The position numbers and the translations under genes are program-made. A stretch of DNA of 64,000 nt. Source: Hyphomonadaceae bacterium TMED5 (lineage in GTDB: Bacteria; Pseudomonadota; Alphaproteobacteria; Caulobacterales; Hyphomonadaceae). This document shows positions 8,532 to 16,560 of this stretch, in pieces (the first letter of the stretch is position 1; every line of letters begins with the position of its first letter). Where the stretch lies: assembly GCA_002173095.1 (NCBI GenBank), contig NHBK01000014.1:124001-188000 (forward strand), in the 5' to 3' direction. The notes below the pieces were generated by a model. That model saw only the letters and a list, made by a program, of their open reading frames with translations. It searched no databases and was not told where the DNA came from.

Positions 8532-9385
8532 GCGACGCAAAAGGTGTGAAACTTTTCGGCGTTGTCGGAAATCCGGTAAAGCATTCCATTTCTCCGCGCC
8601 TGCATCAGTTCTGGTATGACGAACTGGCGTTGAATGCGCGCTATGTTGCATTGGAAATGGCCGATACTTCTCCAATTGAAGATTTCCGCGCTCTGTCCCG
8701 TTCCGGGGTTTCCGGCCTGAATGTCACCCTACCCTATAAGCATGATGCACTCGCCTGTGCGGCCAAAGCGTCAGATGCTGCGCGCCGGATCGGCGCTGCA
8801 AATACGCTGACAAAATCAGATGATGAGTCAGACCCTCATGCATGGATGGCCCACAACACGGATATTACTGGGTTTTTATGGTCTTTTGACCTGATGGTGC
8901 CGGGCGATGGTGATGAGGTTGTGCTTGTGGGTGCGGGCGGCGCAGCGCGCGCTGTCGCGGCCGGGCTTTCAGATCGCGGCTATAAACTCATCATTCTGAA
9001 CCGCACACCAGAACGCGCAGAAGAGATGATCTCCTCTCTTAATCTGCCAAAAGCGCGGGTTTTCCCATTGGAAACGCTTTCAGATTTTGCCGCGGTCGCG
9101 CCAATTGTCGTCAATACGATCAGCCTCGGTCATTCGGGCGGGTCGCTCGACATTCCGGAAAACGAAGACGGGCTGTTCGTGGATATCAGCTATGGCAAAG
9201 CCGCAGAGGCAACGCTCGCCAATGCTGAAAAGGCAGGCTGGCGCACGCTGGACGGGCTTCCAATGCTGGTCGGCCAGGCCGCCGACGCATTTGATCTCTG
9301 GTTTAAACAAAAACCTGACAGGATTTCTGCTTTGCGAGCCTGTCGTGAATGGACAGGCACGAAAGAAACACTAGTTTCTCTTTAA
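8528..9385 (+). CDS. aroE: Shikimate 5-dehydrogenase AroE
   Basis: Reduces 3-dehydroshikimate to shikimate with NADPH in aromatic amino acid synthesis. Seen are the substrate-binding NPVKHSISPRLHQ, the catalytic-lysine motif LNVTLPYKHDA, the aspartate in HNTDITGF, the nucleotide-binding GAGGAARAV loop and the C-terminal DGLPMLVGQAADAF. At 285 residues the length is normal. ATG 8528 overlaps the maf stop (ATGA), so translation is probably coupled. Confidence 0.96.
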   Translation: MSDAKGVKLFGVVGNPVKHSISPRLHQFWYDELALNARYVALEMADTSPIEDFRALSRSGVSGLNVTLPYKHDALACAAKASDAARRIGAANTLTKSDDESDPHAWMAHNTDITGFLWSFDLMVPGDGDEVVLVGAGGAARAVAAGLSDRGYKLIILNRTPERAEEMISSLNLPKARVFPLETLSDFAAVAPIVVNTISLGHSGGSLDIPENEDGLFVDISYGKAAEATLANAEKAGWRTLDGLPMLVGQAADAFDLWFKQKPDRISALRACREWTGTKETLVSL

Positions 9386-9389
9386 TGTC

Positions 9390-9416
9390 TGGTTTCACTC
9401 GATAGAGACCAATTTT
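9390..9416 (+). terminator. Possible weak terminator after aroE
   Basis: TGGTTTC and GAGACCA pair as a 7-bp stem with one G-U pair and an 8-base loop, followed by ATTTTC. It lies just after the aroE stop and before coaE. The T-run is short, so termination may be partial. Confidence 0.4.
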
Positions 9417-9446
9417 CGCTGATCCGACGCGCAAAGGTCTGTCTTC

Positions 9447-10058
9447 ATGATCATTCTCGGGCTTACAGGCTCAATTGGAATGGGGAAAAGCGCCACAGCG
9501 CAGCTTTTCCGTGATGAAGGTGTGCCGGTTTACGATGCCGATGCGGCTGTTCATGAAATTTATGAACCGGGTGGCAGTGCGGTGGAACCTGTCGGCGCGG
9601 AGTTTCCCGGTGTCGTCATAAATGGCCGGGTCGATCGAAGCGCGCTTCGTCATGCCGTTTTGAATGATGCCGCAGCTTTAAAGCGGCTAGAGGCCATCGT
9701 TCATCCGCTTGTTGGCGAAACTCAGATGAAATTTCGAGCCGAAGCAAAAGATAGCGGCGCAGATATCGCGCTTTTGGATATTCCTCTTTTATTTGAAACA
9801 AGCGGTGATAAGCGCGTGGATTATATCGCGGTTGTGACCGCACCGGCCGATGTGCAGCGCGAACGCGTTATGGCGCGCGAAGGCATGACCGAAGCTACCT
9901 TCGAGGCGATACTCTCTAAACAGGTGCCGGATGCTGAAAAACGCGCCCGCGCTGACTTCATAATCAATACGCGAATCGACATAGACTATGCGCGCGATCA
10001 GGTGCGGGCACTGATTGCGGCGTTACGCAGAAAACATAAGGACGAACTCAATGCGTGA
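9447..10058 (+). CDS. coaE: Dephospho-CoA kinase CoaE
   Basis: Last step of coenzyme A synthesis, ATP-dependent phosphorylation of the ribose 3'-hydroxyl of dephospho-CoA. The Walker A motif [14 protein letters not shown] is at the N-terminus, followed by [12 protein letters not shown] and the DIPLLFET motif. The C-terminal part ends with [12 protein letters not shown]. 203 residues is typical. It overlaps the start of dnaQ by 8 bp. Confidence 0.96.
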   Translation: MIILGLTGSIGMGKSATAQLFRDEGVPVYDADAAVHEIYEPGGSAVEPVGAEFPGVVINGRVDRSALRHAVLNDAAALKRLEAIVHPLVGETQMKFRAEAKDSGADIALLDIPLLFETSGDKRVDYIAVVTAPADVQRERVMAREGMTEATFEAILSKQVPDAEKRARADFIINTRIDIDYARDQVRALIAALRRKHKDELNA

Positions 10059-10767
10059 GATCATGTTTGACGTGGAAACGACTGGCCTTTTCCATGATCA
10101 GGGCGACCGCATTATCGAGATTGGTGCGGTAGAAGTGAAAAACTTCATGCCGACAGGCGAAACCTTCCAGGCCTATGTTGATCCGGGCCGGTCTGTTTCC
10201 AAGGAAACCATCGAAATTACTGGCATTACCGACGATGACCTGGCAGGAAAGCCAAAGTTTGAAGATCCGGAAATCGTTGACAAGCTTCTGGCCTTTATCG
10301 GCGATGCGCGCATCGTGGCGCATAACGCAAAATTCGACCATGGCTTTCTGAATATGGAGCTGAAGCGCTGCGGATATGAAGAAATTCCGTATGAGCGCTG
10401 GCTGGATTCCGCGGCCCTCGCGCGATCCAAGTTTCCTGGCTCTCCTGCATCGCTTGATGCATTGTGCAAGCGTTTCAACATCAATGCTGAAGCGCGGACC
10501 TTTCACGGGGCTCTGCTCGACTCCCAACTTCTTGCAGAAGTGTATCTTGAGCTAAACGGCGGTCGTCACCGCAGTTTTTCCTTTGATGCCAATGATGATG
10601 GCGAAGGCGGATCAGGCCGCAGACGTGCGGCGCCGCAACGCCCTATTCCGCTTGGCAGCATGCTGACAGAAGAAGAAAGAGAGCGTCACCGTGTCTTTCT
10701 CTCTGATTTTGGCGGCACGCCGAAATGGTTTGCGGTTAAAACCTCAGATGAGTCCGATCAGGACTGA
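10051..10767 (+). CDS. dnaQ: DNA polymerase III epsilon subunit (proofreading exonuclease)
   Basis: 3'-5' exonuclease of the replicative polymerase. It shows the DEDDh exonuclease motifs: Exo I in FDVETTG, Exo II in [17 protein letters not shown], and Exo III with histidine in [15 protein letters not shown] frame open from 10015 would add 12 unlikely residues. I chose ATG 10051, which gives the standard N-terminus [12 protein letters not shown], 238 residues and an 8-bp overlap with coaE. The tail after residue 180 is low in complexity and probably contains the alpha-subunit contact. Confidence 0.96.
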   Translation: MREIMFDVETTGLFHDQGDRIIEIGAVEVKNFMPTGETFQAYVDPGRSVSKETIEITGITDDDLAGKPKFEDPEIVDKLLAFIGDARIVAHNAKFDHGFLNMELKRCGYEEIPYERWLDSAALARSKFPGSPASLDALCKRFNINAEARTFHGALLDSQLLAEVYLELNGGRHRSFSFDANDDGEGGSGRRRAAPQRPIPLGSMLTEEERERHRVFLSDFGGTPKWFAVKTSDESDQD

Positions 10768-10897
10768 TTTTACAGGAGGTATTGCATCTGCTTCGGATTG
10801 TAAGCTGAGCCTTCCTTGCTACATTCATTGAGAGATTTGACAAAACAAACTTATATGAGAGTCAGCACACGGCTCTGATATTGGATTGAAGGACAAA

Positions 10898-11485
10898 ATG
10901 GGCATAGAAATTATCATTCTCGCGGCAGCGGCTATTTTTGTTCTGGTCCGTCTTTATTCTGTGCTGGGCAAACAAAAGGGCGCGCCTCCTCCAAGCTTTG
11001 GCCAGCAGTCTCAGAAGAGTGAAAAACCTCATCCGGTTCTCGTTCACTCCGACAATGATGATCGGTTTGATGAAGAAGACGAATCTTCCGGCTTTGAGCA
11101 GATCGCCCGTGCTGACCCGAATTTCACACAGCGCGAATTTCTCGTGGGCGCGAAGTCTGCTTATGAGATGATTGTTCGCGCCTTTGCTGATGGGGATCGC
11201 GAGCGTCTTGTGACGCTGCTGACCAATGATGTGTTCAACGATTATGACGCCGCAATCAAAGCGCGCGAAGAGTCGGGCGCGGCACCTTTTGAATTCATGC
11301 GCCTGAAAAATGCGAGCCTTGAAAATGGTGAGCTGAATGGCAGTATGGCCGAGGTCAGCGTGCTGTTTGAATCGGAGCTTTCCAATGAAGAGCGGATCAT
11401 TTTGACCCGTGAAATCTGGACATTTGAGCGCGATACGCAAAGCAGGGACCCAAATTGGCGCCTCGCCGATGTATCGGAGGCCTGA
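10898..11485 (+). CDS. Tim44-domain inner-membrane protein (TimA-like)
   Basis: One N-terminal membrane helix (about residues 3-18) is followed by a charged, low-complexity linker (about 25-65) and a C-terminal Tim44/import-inner-membrane-translocase-like domain (REFLVGAKSAYEMIVRAFADGDRERL). Bacterial members are inner-membrane proteins whose role is poorly defined. I chose ATG 10898 because AAGGA lies 5-9 bp before it; a TTG 12 bp upstream is possible. In Caulobacter relatives secB often sits between dnaQ and this gene, but here only a 130-bp gap (10768-10897) without a reading frame remains. The 3' end overlaps mltA by 31 bp. Confidence 0.85.
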   Translation: MGIEIIILAAAAIFVLVRLYSVLGKQKGAPPPSFGQQSQKSEKPHPVLVHSDNDDRFDEEDESSGFEQIARADPNFTQREFLVGAKSAYEMIVRAFADGDRERLVTLLTNDVFNDYDAAIKAREESGAAPFEFMRLKNASLENGELNGSMAEVSVLFESELSNEERIILTREIWTFERDTQSRDPNWRLADVSEA

Positions 11486-12687
11486 TCGGACTGGCTTTTG
11501 CGCTCGCGGCTTGCGAGTGTGAGACGCCAGTCGAGCCCCCTGTCGCGCCGACACCTGATACTACTGAAGATGTTGCTGACGCCGGACCGGATGCATTTGA
11601 TCTGGTCCGAATTGCGTTTGCAGACCTGCCTGACTGGGGCGAAACAGAGCTGACCCCGGCAGTTCATGCATTTTCCGCGCAGTGCGAACGGCTTGAAGGG
11701 CGCGAGCCAGATGAGCCACTTTCCAGCCGCGCCGAATATGGCGGTGTGGTGAGTGATTGGATCCCGGCCTGTGAAATCCTGCCCCGATATATTGAAGCCG
11801 GTGAGCTTCGTCGCTTCTTCGAAGATTATTTCTTCGCCTTCTCGATCGAAACAGAAGAAGAGACCAATCGTCTGACAGGCTATTATGAGCCTGAAATTGA
11901 AGTGTCTTCAGTTCCGACGAATGAATTGAGCCAGCCCATTCCAGGCCGACCGAGCGATTTGATTGAGGTCAGTCTCGGCCAGTTTGATCCTTCTCTGGAG
12001 GGGCGTCGTGTCTGGGGACGCGTAAATGGCCAATCTCTGGACCTCTATTACGCCCGCGAGGATATTGCCGCCGCATCGGAGAACGCCCTCGCCTATGCGC
12101 ATCCGACTGATGTGTTTTTCCTGCAAATTCAAGGGTCGGGTCGGCTTCGATTTCCAGACGGCACATTAAAGCGCGCCGGATTTTCAGCCCATAATCACCG
12201 GCCTTTTGGCTCGCTTGCCAATCATCTTATTCGTTCAGGTGAGATCACGCGCGGCGAAGCAAGTATGACCGGTATCCGAAACTGGATGGAGCGCGTGGGG
12301 CGAACGCGCGCTCAGGCCGCAATGAATGTAAATCCGCGTTATGTCTGGTTTGGGCTATCTGACATTTCGGACCCGAATGAAGGGCCGAAAGGTGCGGCCT
12401 CAATTCCGCTGACACCGATGGGAAGTATGGCGGTCGATTTAAACCATCACCCAATGGGCATTCCGTTTCTGGTGCGCGCACCCATTCCTGATCGTCCCGG
12501 CAATGCGGGTGAAGATCAAAGCCTTGTTCTGATTTCCCAGGATACGGGCGGGGCCATTCAGGGTGTGCGGCGAGGCGATATCTTCTTTGGATCGGGCGAT
12601 GAAGCGGGCGCGCTCGCCGGTTCGATGAATCAGCCCGGAGACTTTTTCGTGTTCCTGCCTCAGCCTGTTGATGGCGAGGCCAGCTGA
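11455..12687 (+). CDS. mltA: Membrane-bound lytic murein transglycosylase A (MltA), lipoprotein
   Basis: Cleaves peptidoglycan glycan strands, forming 1,6-anhydromuramic ends. The N-terminus is a lipoprotein signal with two arginines and the lipobox ALAAC (Cys20). MltA motifs are TGYYEPEIEVS and FFLQIQGSGRL. The C-terminal 3D domain carries SQDTGGAIQG and RGDIFFG with its catalytic aspartate. The start is a TTG at 11455 inside the preceding gene. AGGGA upstream and an intact lipoprotein signal support it, since no later ATG preserves the signal. 410 residues is near family length. Confidence 0.93.
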   Translation: MAPRRCIGGLIGLAFALAACECETPVEPPVAPTPDTTEDVADAGPDAFDLVRIAFADLPDWGETELTPAVHAFSAQCERLEGREPDEPLSSRAEYGGVVSDWIPACEILPRYIEAGELRRFFEDYFFAFSIETEEETNRLTGYYEPEIEVSSVPTNELSQPIPGRPSDLIEVSLGQFDPSLEGRRVWGRVNGQSLDLYYAREDIAAASENALAYAHPTDVFFLQIQGSGRLRFPDGTLKRAGFSAHNHRPFGSLANHLIRSGEITRGEASMTGIRNWMERVGRTRAQAAMNVNPRYVWFGLSDISDPNEGPKGAASIPLTPMGSMAVDLNHHPMGIPFLVRAPIPDRPGNAGEDQSLVLISQDTGGAIQGVRRGDIFFGSGDEAGALAGSMNQPGDFFVFLPQPVDGEAS

Positions 12688-12690
12688 ACC

Positions 12691-13305
12691 ATGACCCGCC
12701 GCCGCAATCTGTCTTCCCGCGAACAGCGCATGTGGCAAAGGGTGACGAAATCCGTCCGTCGGCTTGAGAACAGGCATCCGGAAACAGACCCGGCTGAAGA
12801 TGCGCCGAACGAAACACCTGAGCCGACAGTTTCACGTGAAACGCATCATGCTCCGAAACCCTTTGAGTGGCCTAAAGCGTCCAGAGAGGATCTGGAGAAG
12901 CTGTTATCCGACCATACAAGCCCGACCATTCGCTCGCGATTGTCTAAACCCGGCCCGAAGCAGAAGCCCGGTGCACCCGGTCTTGCGGATAGGAGCCGTG
13001 AAAAGCGCGTTCAACGCGGCAAATTTGATATTGGTCCGAGCCTCGATCTGCACGGTCATACACAAGACAGCGCAAAAGCCAGCCTTATGCGGTTTGTGTC
13101 CTATCACCATTCTCTGGGTGAAAGTTCTATTCTGGTCATTACGGGTAAGGGCCGTGGCGGAACGGGCATTTTGCGGACCCGTTTTCTGGAATGGATCGCG
13201 GAGCCGGGCTTTAAATCGCACATTAGCGGATTTTCGCGCGCCAATCAGAAACATGGCGGTGATGGTGCGTTTTATCTGTTCTTACGGAAAACCGACAAGT
13301 CTTAG
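12691..13305 (+). CDS. Smr-domain protein
   Basis: The last 90 residues form an Smr (small MutS-related) domain with LDLHGHTQDSA and ITGKGRGGTGILR, motifs of predicted nucleases. The N-terminal 110 residues are charged and disordered. Function is not established for this stand-alone alphaproteobacterial type. It starts 3 bp after mltA and is the last rightward gene of the origin block; hisE faces it 3 bp away. A near-perfect parS palindrome lies in the disordered part, translated as VSRET, the same five residues encoded by the parS copies in rsmG. Confidence 0.88.
   Translation: MTRRRNLSSREQRMWQRVTKSVRRLENRHPETDPAEDAPNETPEPTVSRETHHAPKPFEWPKASREDLEKLLSDHTSPTIRSRLSKPGPKQKPGAPGLADRSREKRVQRGKFDIGPSLDLHGHTQDSAKASLMRFVSYHHSLGESSILVITGKGRGGTGILRTRFLEWIAEPGFKSHISGFSRANQKHGGDGAFYLFLRKTDKS
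12828..12843. other. parS: parS-like site 5 (inside the Smr gene)
   Basis: AGTTTCACGTGAAACG keeps the full 14-bp palindromic core GTTTCACGTGAAAC of parS and differs from the four exact copies only at the two outermost bases. It is on the other replication arm, about 6 kb right of the predicted origin. Confidence 0.75.
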
Positions 13306-13308
13306 GGT

Positions 13309-13671
13309 TTAGCCGCCATCTGTTGGACGGCTGGCCTTTTCGACCAGCCCAGAAATGCCCTGACGTTCAGCCAGAACGTTGGCGACTTCTTCCAGACTGA
13401 CTCCCCGGCTGCGCAATGCGACGAGCAAATGATAGAGAAGATCTGCGGTTTCGCCTGCGACTTCTTCTTTATCCTGGCCGACCAGAGCAATCGCCAGCTC
13501 AACAGCTTCTTCACCCATCTTTTTGGCCGTGCGTTCCGGTCCTTTGGAGAGGAGTTTGGCGGTGTAAGACGTGCTGGTATTGAGTTCTTCTGCGCGGGAA
13601 TCGATAGTGGATGCGACCTCAGCGAGGACTTTGCCGAAGAAATCTGCATATCCGAGTGGTGTTTCGCTCAT
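13309..13671 (-). CDS. hisE: Phosphoribosyl-ATP diphosphatase HisE
   Basis: Hydrolyses phosphoribosyl-ATP to phosphoribosyl-AMP, the second step of histidine synthesis. A 120-residue all-helical MazG-like fold is indicated by [15 protein letters not shown] and [14 protein letters not shown], which carry the acidic metal ligands. It is the last gene of hisB-H-A-F-E and overlaps the hisF stop by 4 bp. HisI, the partner cyclohydrolase, is not fused and not in the window. Confidence 0.95.
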   Translation of the reverse strand: MSETPLGYADFFGKVLAEVASTIDSRAEELNTSTSYTAKLLSKGPERTAKKMGEEAVELAIALVGQDKEEVAGETADLLYHLLVALRSRGVSLEEVANVLAERQGISGLVEKASRPTDGG

Positions 13672-14441
13672 GCCCAGTCTTTCTCAATGCGCATTGGAAT
13701 GCCCGCATCCTGCATGGCGCGCTTGGCTTCAACAATGCCGATTTCACCAAAGTGGAAAATAGAGGCGGCCAGAACGGCGGTCGCGCCAGTTTCTTTAATA
13801 CCGTCAATCAAATGTGGGATTGTGCCTGCACCGCCCGATGCAATGACCGGAATGGTAACATTCTCAGTGACCTTGCGGGTGAGTTCGATGTCATAGCCGG
13901 ACTTTGTGCCGTCCTTATCCATTGAGGTGAGCAGGATTTCGCCCGCGCCCTTTGCGCAGGCAAGCTTGGCGTACTCAATGGCATCAATACCGGTGGCGCG
14001 TTTGCCACCATGGGTGAAAACTTCCCATTTGCCGTTTCCGGTGCTGCGTGCATCAATTGCGACAACAACGCATTGCCGGCCAACACGTGCAGCGCACCGC
14101 GCGATCAGGTCAGGATCGCTAACCGCGGCGGAGTTAATGCCGACTTTGTCTGCGCCCGCGCGCAGAAGCGCGATCACATTGTCGGGTGAGCGTACGCCGC
14201 CACCGACTGTGAGCGGGGTAAAACAGTTCTTCGCTGTTTTGTTGACGACATCCAGCATTGTGCCGCGCCCTTCTTCAGAGGCCGAAATGTCGAGAAAACA
14301 AATTTCGTCAGCGCCCTGCTCTGAATAGGCTTTGGCCAGAGCCACCGGATCGCCCGCATCGCGCAGATCAACAAAGTTCACACCCTTAACGGTGCGGCCT
14401 TCTTTTACGTCGAGGCAGGGAATGATCCGTGTCTTCAGCAT
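13668..14441 (-). CDS. hisF: Imidazole glycerol phosphate synthase cyclase subunit HisF
   Basis: TIM-barrel cyclase that with HisH converts PRFAR and ammonia to IGP and AICAR. The catalytic aspartates are in [12 protein letters not shown] (residue 11) and in [14 protein letters not shown]. Phosphate-binding loops VGGGVRS and ASGGAG are present. 257 residues is typical. It overlaps hisA by 7 bp and hisE by 4 bp. Confidence 0.97.
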   Translation of the reverse strand: MLKTRIIPCLDVKEGRTVKGVNFVDLRDAGDPVALAKAYSEQGADEICFLDISASEEGRGTMLDVVNKTAKNCFTPLTVGGGVRSPDNVIALLRAGADKVGINSAAVSDPDLIARCAARVGRQCVVVAIDARSTGNGKWEVFTHGGKRATGIDAIEYAKLACAKGAGEILLTSMDKDGTKSGYDIELTRKVTENVTIPVIASGGAGTIPHLIDGIKETGATAVLAASIFHFGEIGIVEAKRAMQDAGIPMRIEKDWA

Positions 14442-15175
14442 GTTGCGGCTTTCAGAGCTTCGGCAGGGATAATGTCGCCATCATAAAGCGCGCGTCCCAG
14501 AATAGAGCCAGAGATAGGCGCGCTGGAGGCGCGGAGGTTTGTGATGTCCTCGACGGAGCGAACACCGCCGGATGCAATCACAGGAATTGGAACGGCATCT
14601 GCAAGGCTAGCGGTCAGGTCGACATTCACGCCTGTTTTCAGGCCATCACGGCCAATATCTGTGACGATAATCGCTGCAACGCCGGAATCGGCGAAGGCTT
14701 TTGCCAGGTCGACGGCCTTCAGGGTAGAAACCTCAGCCCAGCCTTCCACGGCTACAAAGCCATCGCTGGCATCAATGCCGACGGCAATCTTACCCGGATA
14801 AGCTGCGGCGCATTCCTTCACGAAGTCCGGGTCACGCGCCGCGATTGTACCGAGGATGAGACGGCTAATACCAGCATCCAGCCAGTTTTCAACATGTTCA
14901 CGGGTGCGAATGCCACCACCCAGCTGAACGGGCATGGAAACAGTCTTCAGAATTTCGCTGACGGATTCCCGGTTGCGGCTTTCGCCTGCAAATGCGCCAT
15001 TCAGATCCACAACGTGGAGATATTTAAAGCCCATCTCTTCGAATTGACTGGCCTGATCGGCGGGCGTGGAATTGAATACCGTTGCCTGTTCCATGTCGCC
15101 CTGGATCAGACGCACACACTGACCGTCTTTAAGGTCGATCGCCGGATAGAGTGTAAAGTCGGTCATGGTTGCCAT
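14435..15175 (-). CDS. hisA: Phosphoribosylformimino-AICAR ribotide isomerase HisA
   Basis: TIM-barrel isomerase (ProFAR to PRFAR). The catalytic aspartates lie in [15 protein letters not shown] and in [13 protein letters not shown], and the phosphate loops QLGGGIR and ASGGVRS are present. The start could be ATG 15175 (overlapping hisH by 13 bp) or ATG 15166 (overlapping by 4 bp and giving the more usual [11 protein letters not shown]); the second is at least as likely. Confidence 0.96.
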   Translation of the reverse strand: MATMTDFTLYPAIDLKDGQCVRLIQGDMEQATVFNSTPADQASQFEEMGFKYLHVVDLNGAFAGESRNRESVSEILKTVSMPVQLGGGIRTREHVENWLDAGISRLILGTIAARDPDFVKECAAAYPGKIAVGIDASDGFVAVEGWAEVSTLKAVDLAKAFADSGVAAIIVTDIGRDGLKTGVNVDLTASLADAVPIPVIASGGVRSVEDITNLRASSAPISGSILGRALYDGDIIPAEALKAATC

Positions 15176-15804
15176 TTGATCCAGTTCGTAAGCAGGCGCA
15201 ATCCGGTCTCCTGGCTGAGCTCCGGGTGAAATTGCGTGCCAAAAACATTGTCGCGTCCGATAGCGGATGTAATCGGGCCGCCATACTCAACCTGAGCCTT
15301 CAGATCGTCCGCGTTGGAGCAGACCATGTGATAGGAGTGGACGAAATAGGCGTGGCTGCCGGTCGAAATGCCTTCCAGTACCGGGTGCTCAGAGCGAATG
15401 ATGAGTTCATTCCAGCCCATATGTGGAATTGGAAGTCCGGCATCGGTTGGAATGTGATCTACTGTTCCCGGAATCCAGCCAAAGCCTTTGGTTTCACCAT
15501 CTTCTAGGCCGAGATCAGCCATGAGCTGCATGCCGACGCAGATGCCGAGCGCAGGGCGTCCTTTTTTAAGGACGCTCTCTTCAATGGCTTCTACAAGTCC
15601 GGCTTCTGAATAAATGCCCTCGCGGCAATCACGGAAATGGCCGACACCCGGAATGACGATACGGTCAGCGGCGGCAATGTCGTCCGGGTTTTTCGTCACC
15701 AGCAGACGGGACTCCAGCCCTGAGCGCTCGACAGCGACTTCGAGCGCGCGCTGCGCAGAGGGTATATTCCCTGCGCCGTAATCAATCAGTGCTACGGTTT
15801 GCAT
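15163..15804 (-). CDS. hisH: Imidazole glycerol phosphate synthase glutamine amidotransferase subunit HisH
   Basis: Class I glutaminase that supplies ammonia to HisF. The catalytic triad is visible as the cysteine in [11 protein letters not shown] and the histidine and glutamate in TQFHPELSQ. The oxyanion region IPGVGHFRD is also clear. 213 residues is typical. It lies 27 bp after hisB in the leftward his operon. Confidence 0.96.
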   Translation of the reverse strand: MQTVALIDYGAGNIPSAQRALEVAVERSGLESRLLVTKNPDDIAAADRIVIPGVGHFRDCREGIYSEAGLVEAIEESVLKKGRPALGICVGMQLMADLGLEDGETKGFGWIPGTVDHIPTDAGLPIPHMGWNELIIRSEHPVLEGISTGSHAYFVHSYHMVCSNADDLKAQVEYGGPITSAIGRDNVFGTQFHPELSQETGLRLLTNWIKWQP

Positions 15805-15831
15805 ATCGGGTTGTCAGGTCTCGCTCTGAAT

Positions 15832-16419
15832 TTACAGAGACCCTTTAGTGGACACAGCCTCGCCTGCAAACACCGGATCCATGGAAATCGCCTGACGAAG
15901 CGATCTTGCGAGCGCTTTATAGCAACTTTCGATGATGTGGTGGCAGTTTTCCCCGTAAAGGTTTTCAACATGCACGCAGCCACCGCAATTCATTGCGAAG
16001 GCGTGGAACCATTCTTTGAAAAGTTCAGTGTCCATCTCACCGATTTTATCGCGGGAGAAATTCACCTTCCAGATCAGGTAGGGCCGGTTGCACATGTCGA
16101 TTGCGGCACGGCTGAGTGTTTCGTCCATCGGAACATAGGAATGACCGAAGCGGGTAATGCCTTTGAAATCGCCCAGTGCTTTTGCAATGGCCTGACCCAT
16201 GACAATGCCCGTGTCTTCAACGGTGTGGTGCATGTCGATATGCAGGTCACCCTCGGCTTCGACTTTGAGATCGATCGCGCTGTGCTTGGAAAAACTCTCA
16301 AGCATATGGTCGAAGAAACCAATTCCGGTGGAAATTTCAGACTTACCTTTTCCGTCGAGAGTCACACCCACGCGGATTTTGGTTTCCTTGGTTTCGCGAA
16401 AAACTTCTGCGCTTCTCAT
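15832..16419 (-). CDS. hisB: Imidazoleglycerol-phosphate dehydratase HisB
   Basis: Manganese-dependent dehydratase forming imidazole acetol-phosphate. Histidine-rich metal motifs are [20 protein letters not shown] and [14 protein letters not shown]. At 195 residues it is the monofunctional form without the HisN phosphatase fusion of enterobacteria. It is the first gene of the his cluster. The 141-bp divergent gap to the GGDEF-EAL gene (16420-16560) should hold both promoters; I could not pick convincing elements. Confidence 0.97.
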   Translation of the reverse strand: MRSAEVFRETKETKIRVGVTLDGKGKSEISTGIGFFDHMLESFSKHSAIDLKVEAEGDLHIDMHHTVEDTGIVMGQAIAKALGDFKGITRFGHSYVPMDETLSRAAIDMCNRPYLIWKVNFSRDKIGEMDTELFKEWFHAFAMNCGGCVHVENLYGENCHHIIESCYKALARSLRQAISMDPVFAGEAVSTKGSL

Positions 16420-16560
16420 AGTCTTACTGTCCTGACAGCAAATTTCTTACCAGTTCTGTACATCATTTAAGGACGTATTCACTGATTTCTAAACAAATTG
16501 TCTTACTCGGTCTCTGTTGGGCCGCGTAATTGAGTATGCCCATAGTCCTTTGAGGAATAC

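Noticed and set aside
10836-10860. TTGACA followed by TTATAT resembling a sigma-70 promoter before the Tim44-domain gene
   Set aside because: The spacing between the two elements is only 8 bp, too short for a functional -35/-10 pair.
14429-15229. Open frame of 266 codons on the + strand
   Set aside because: Antisense to hisA, which has all catalytic motifs; no domain recognised.
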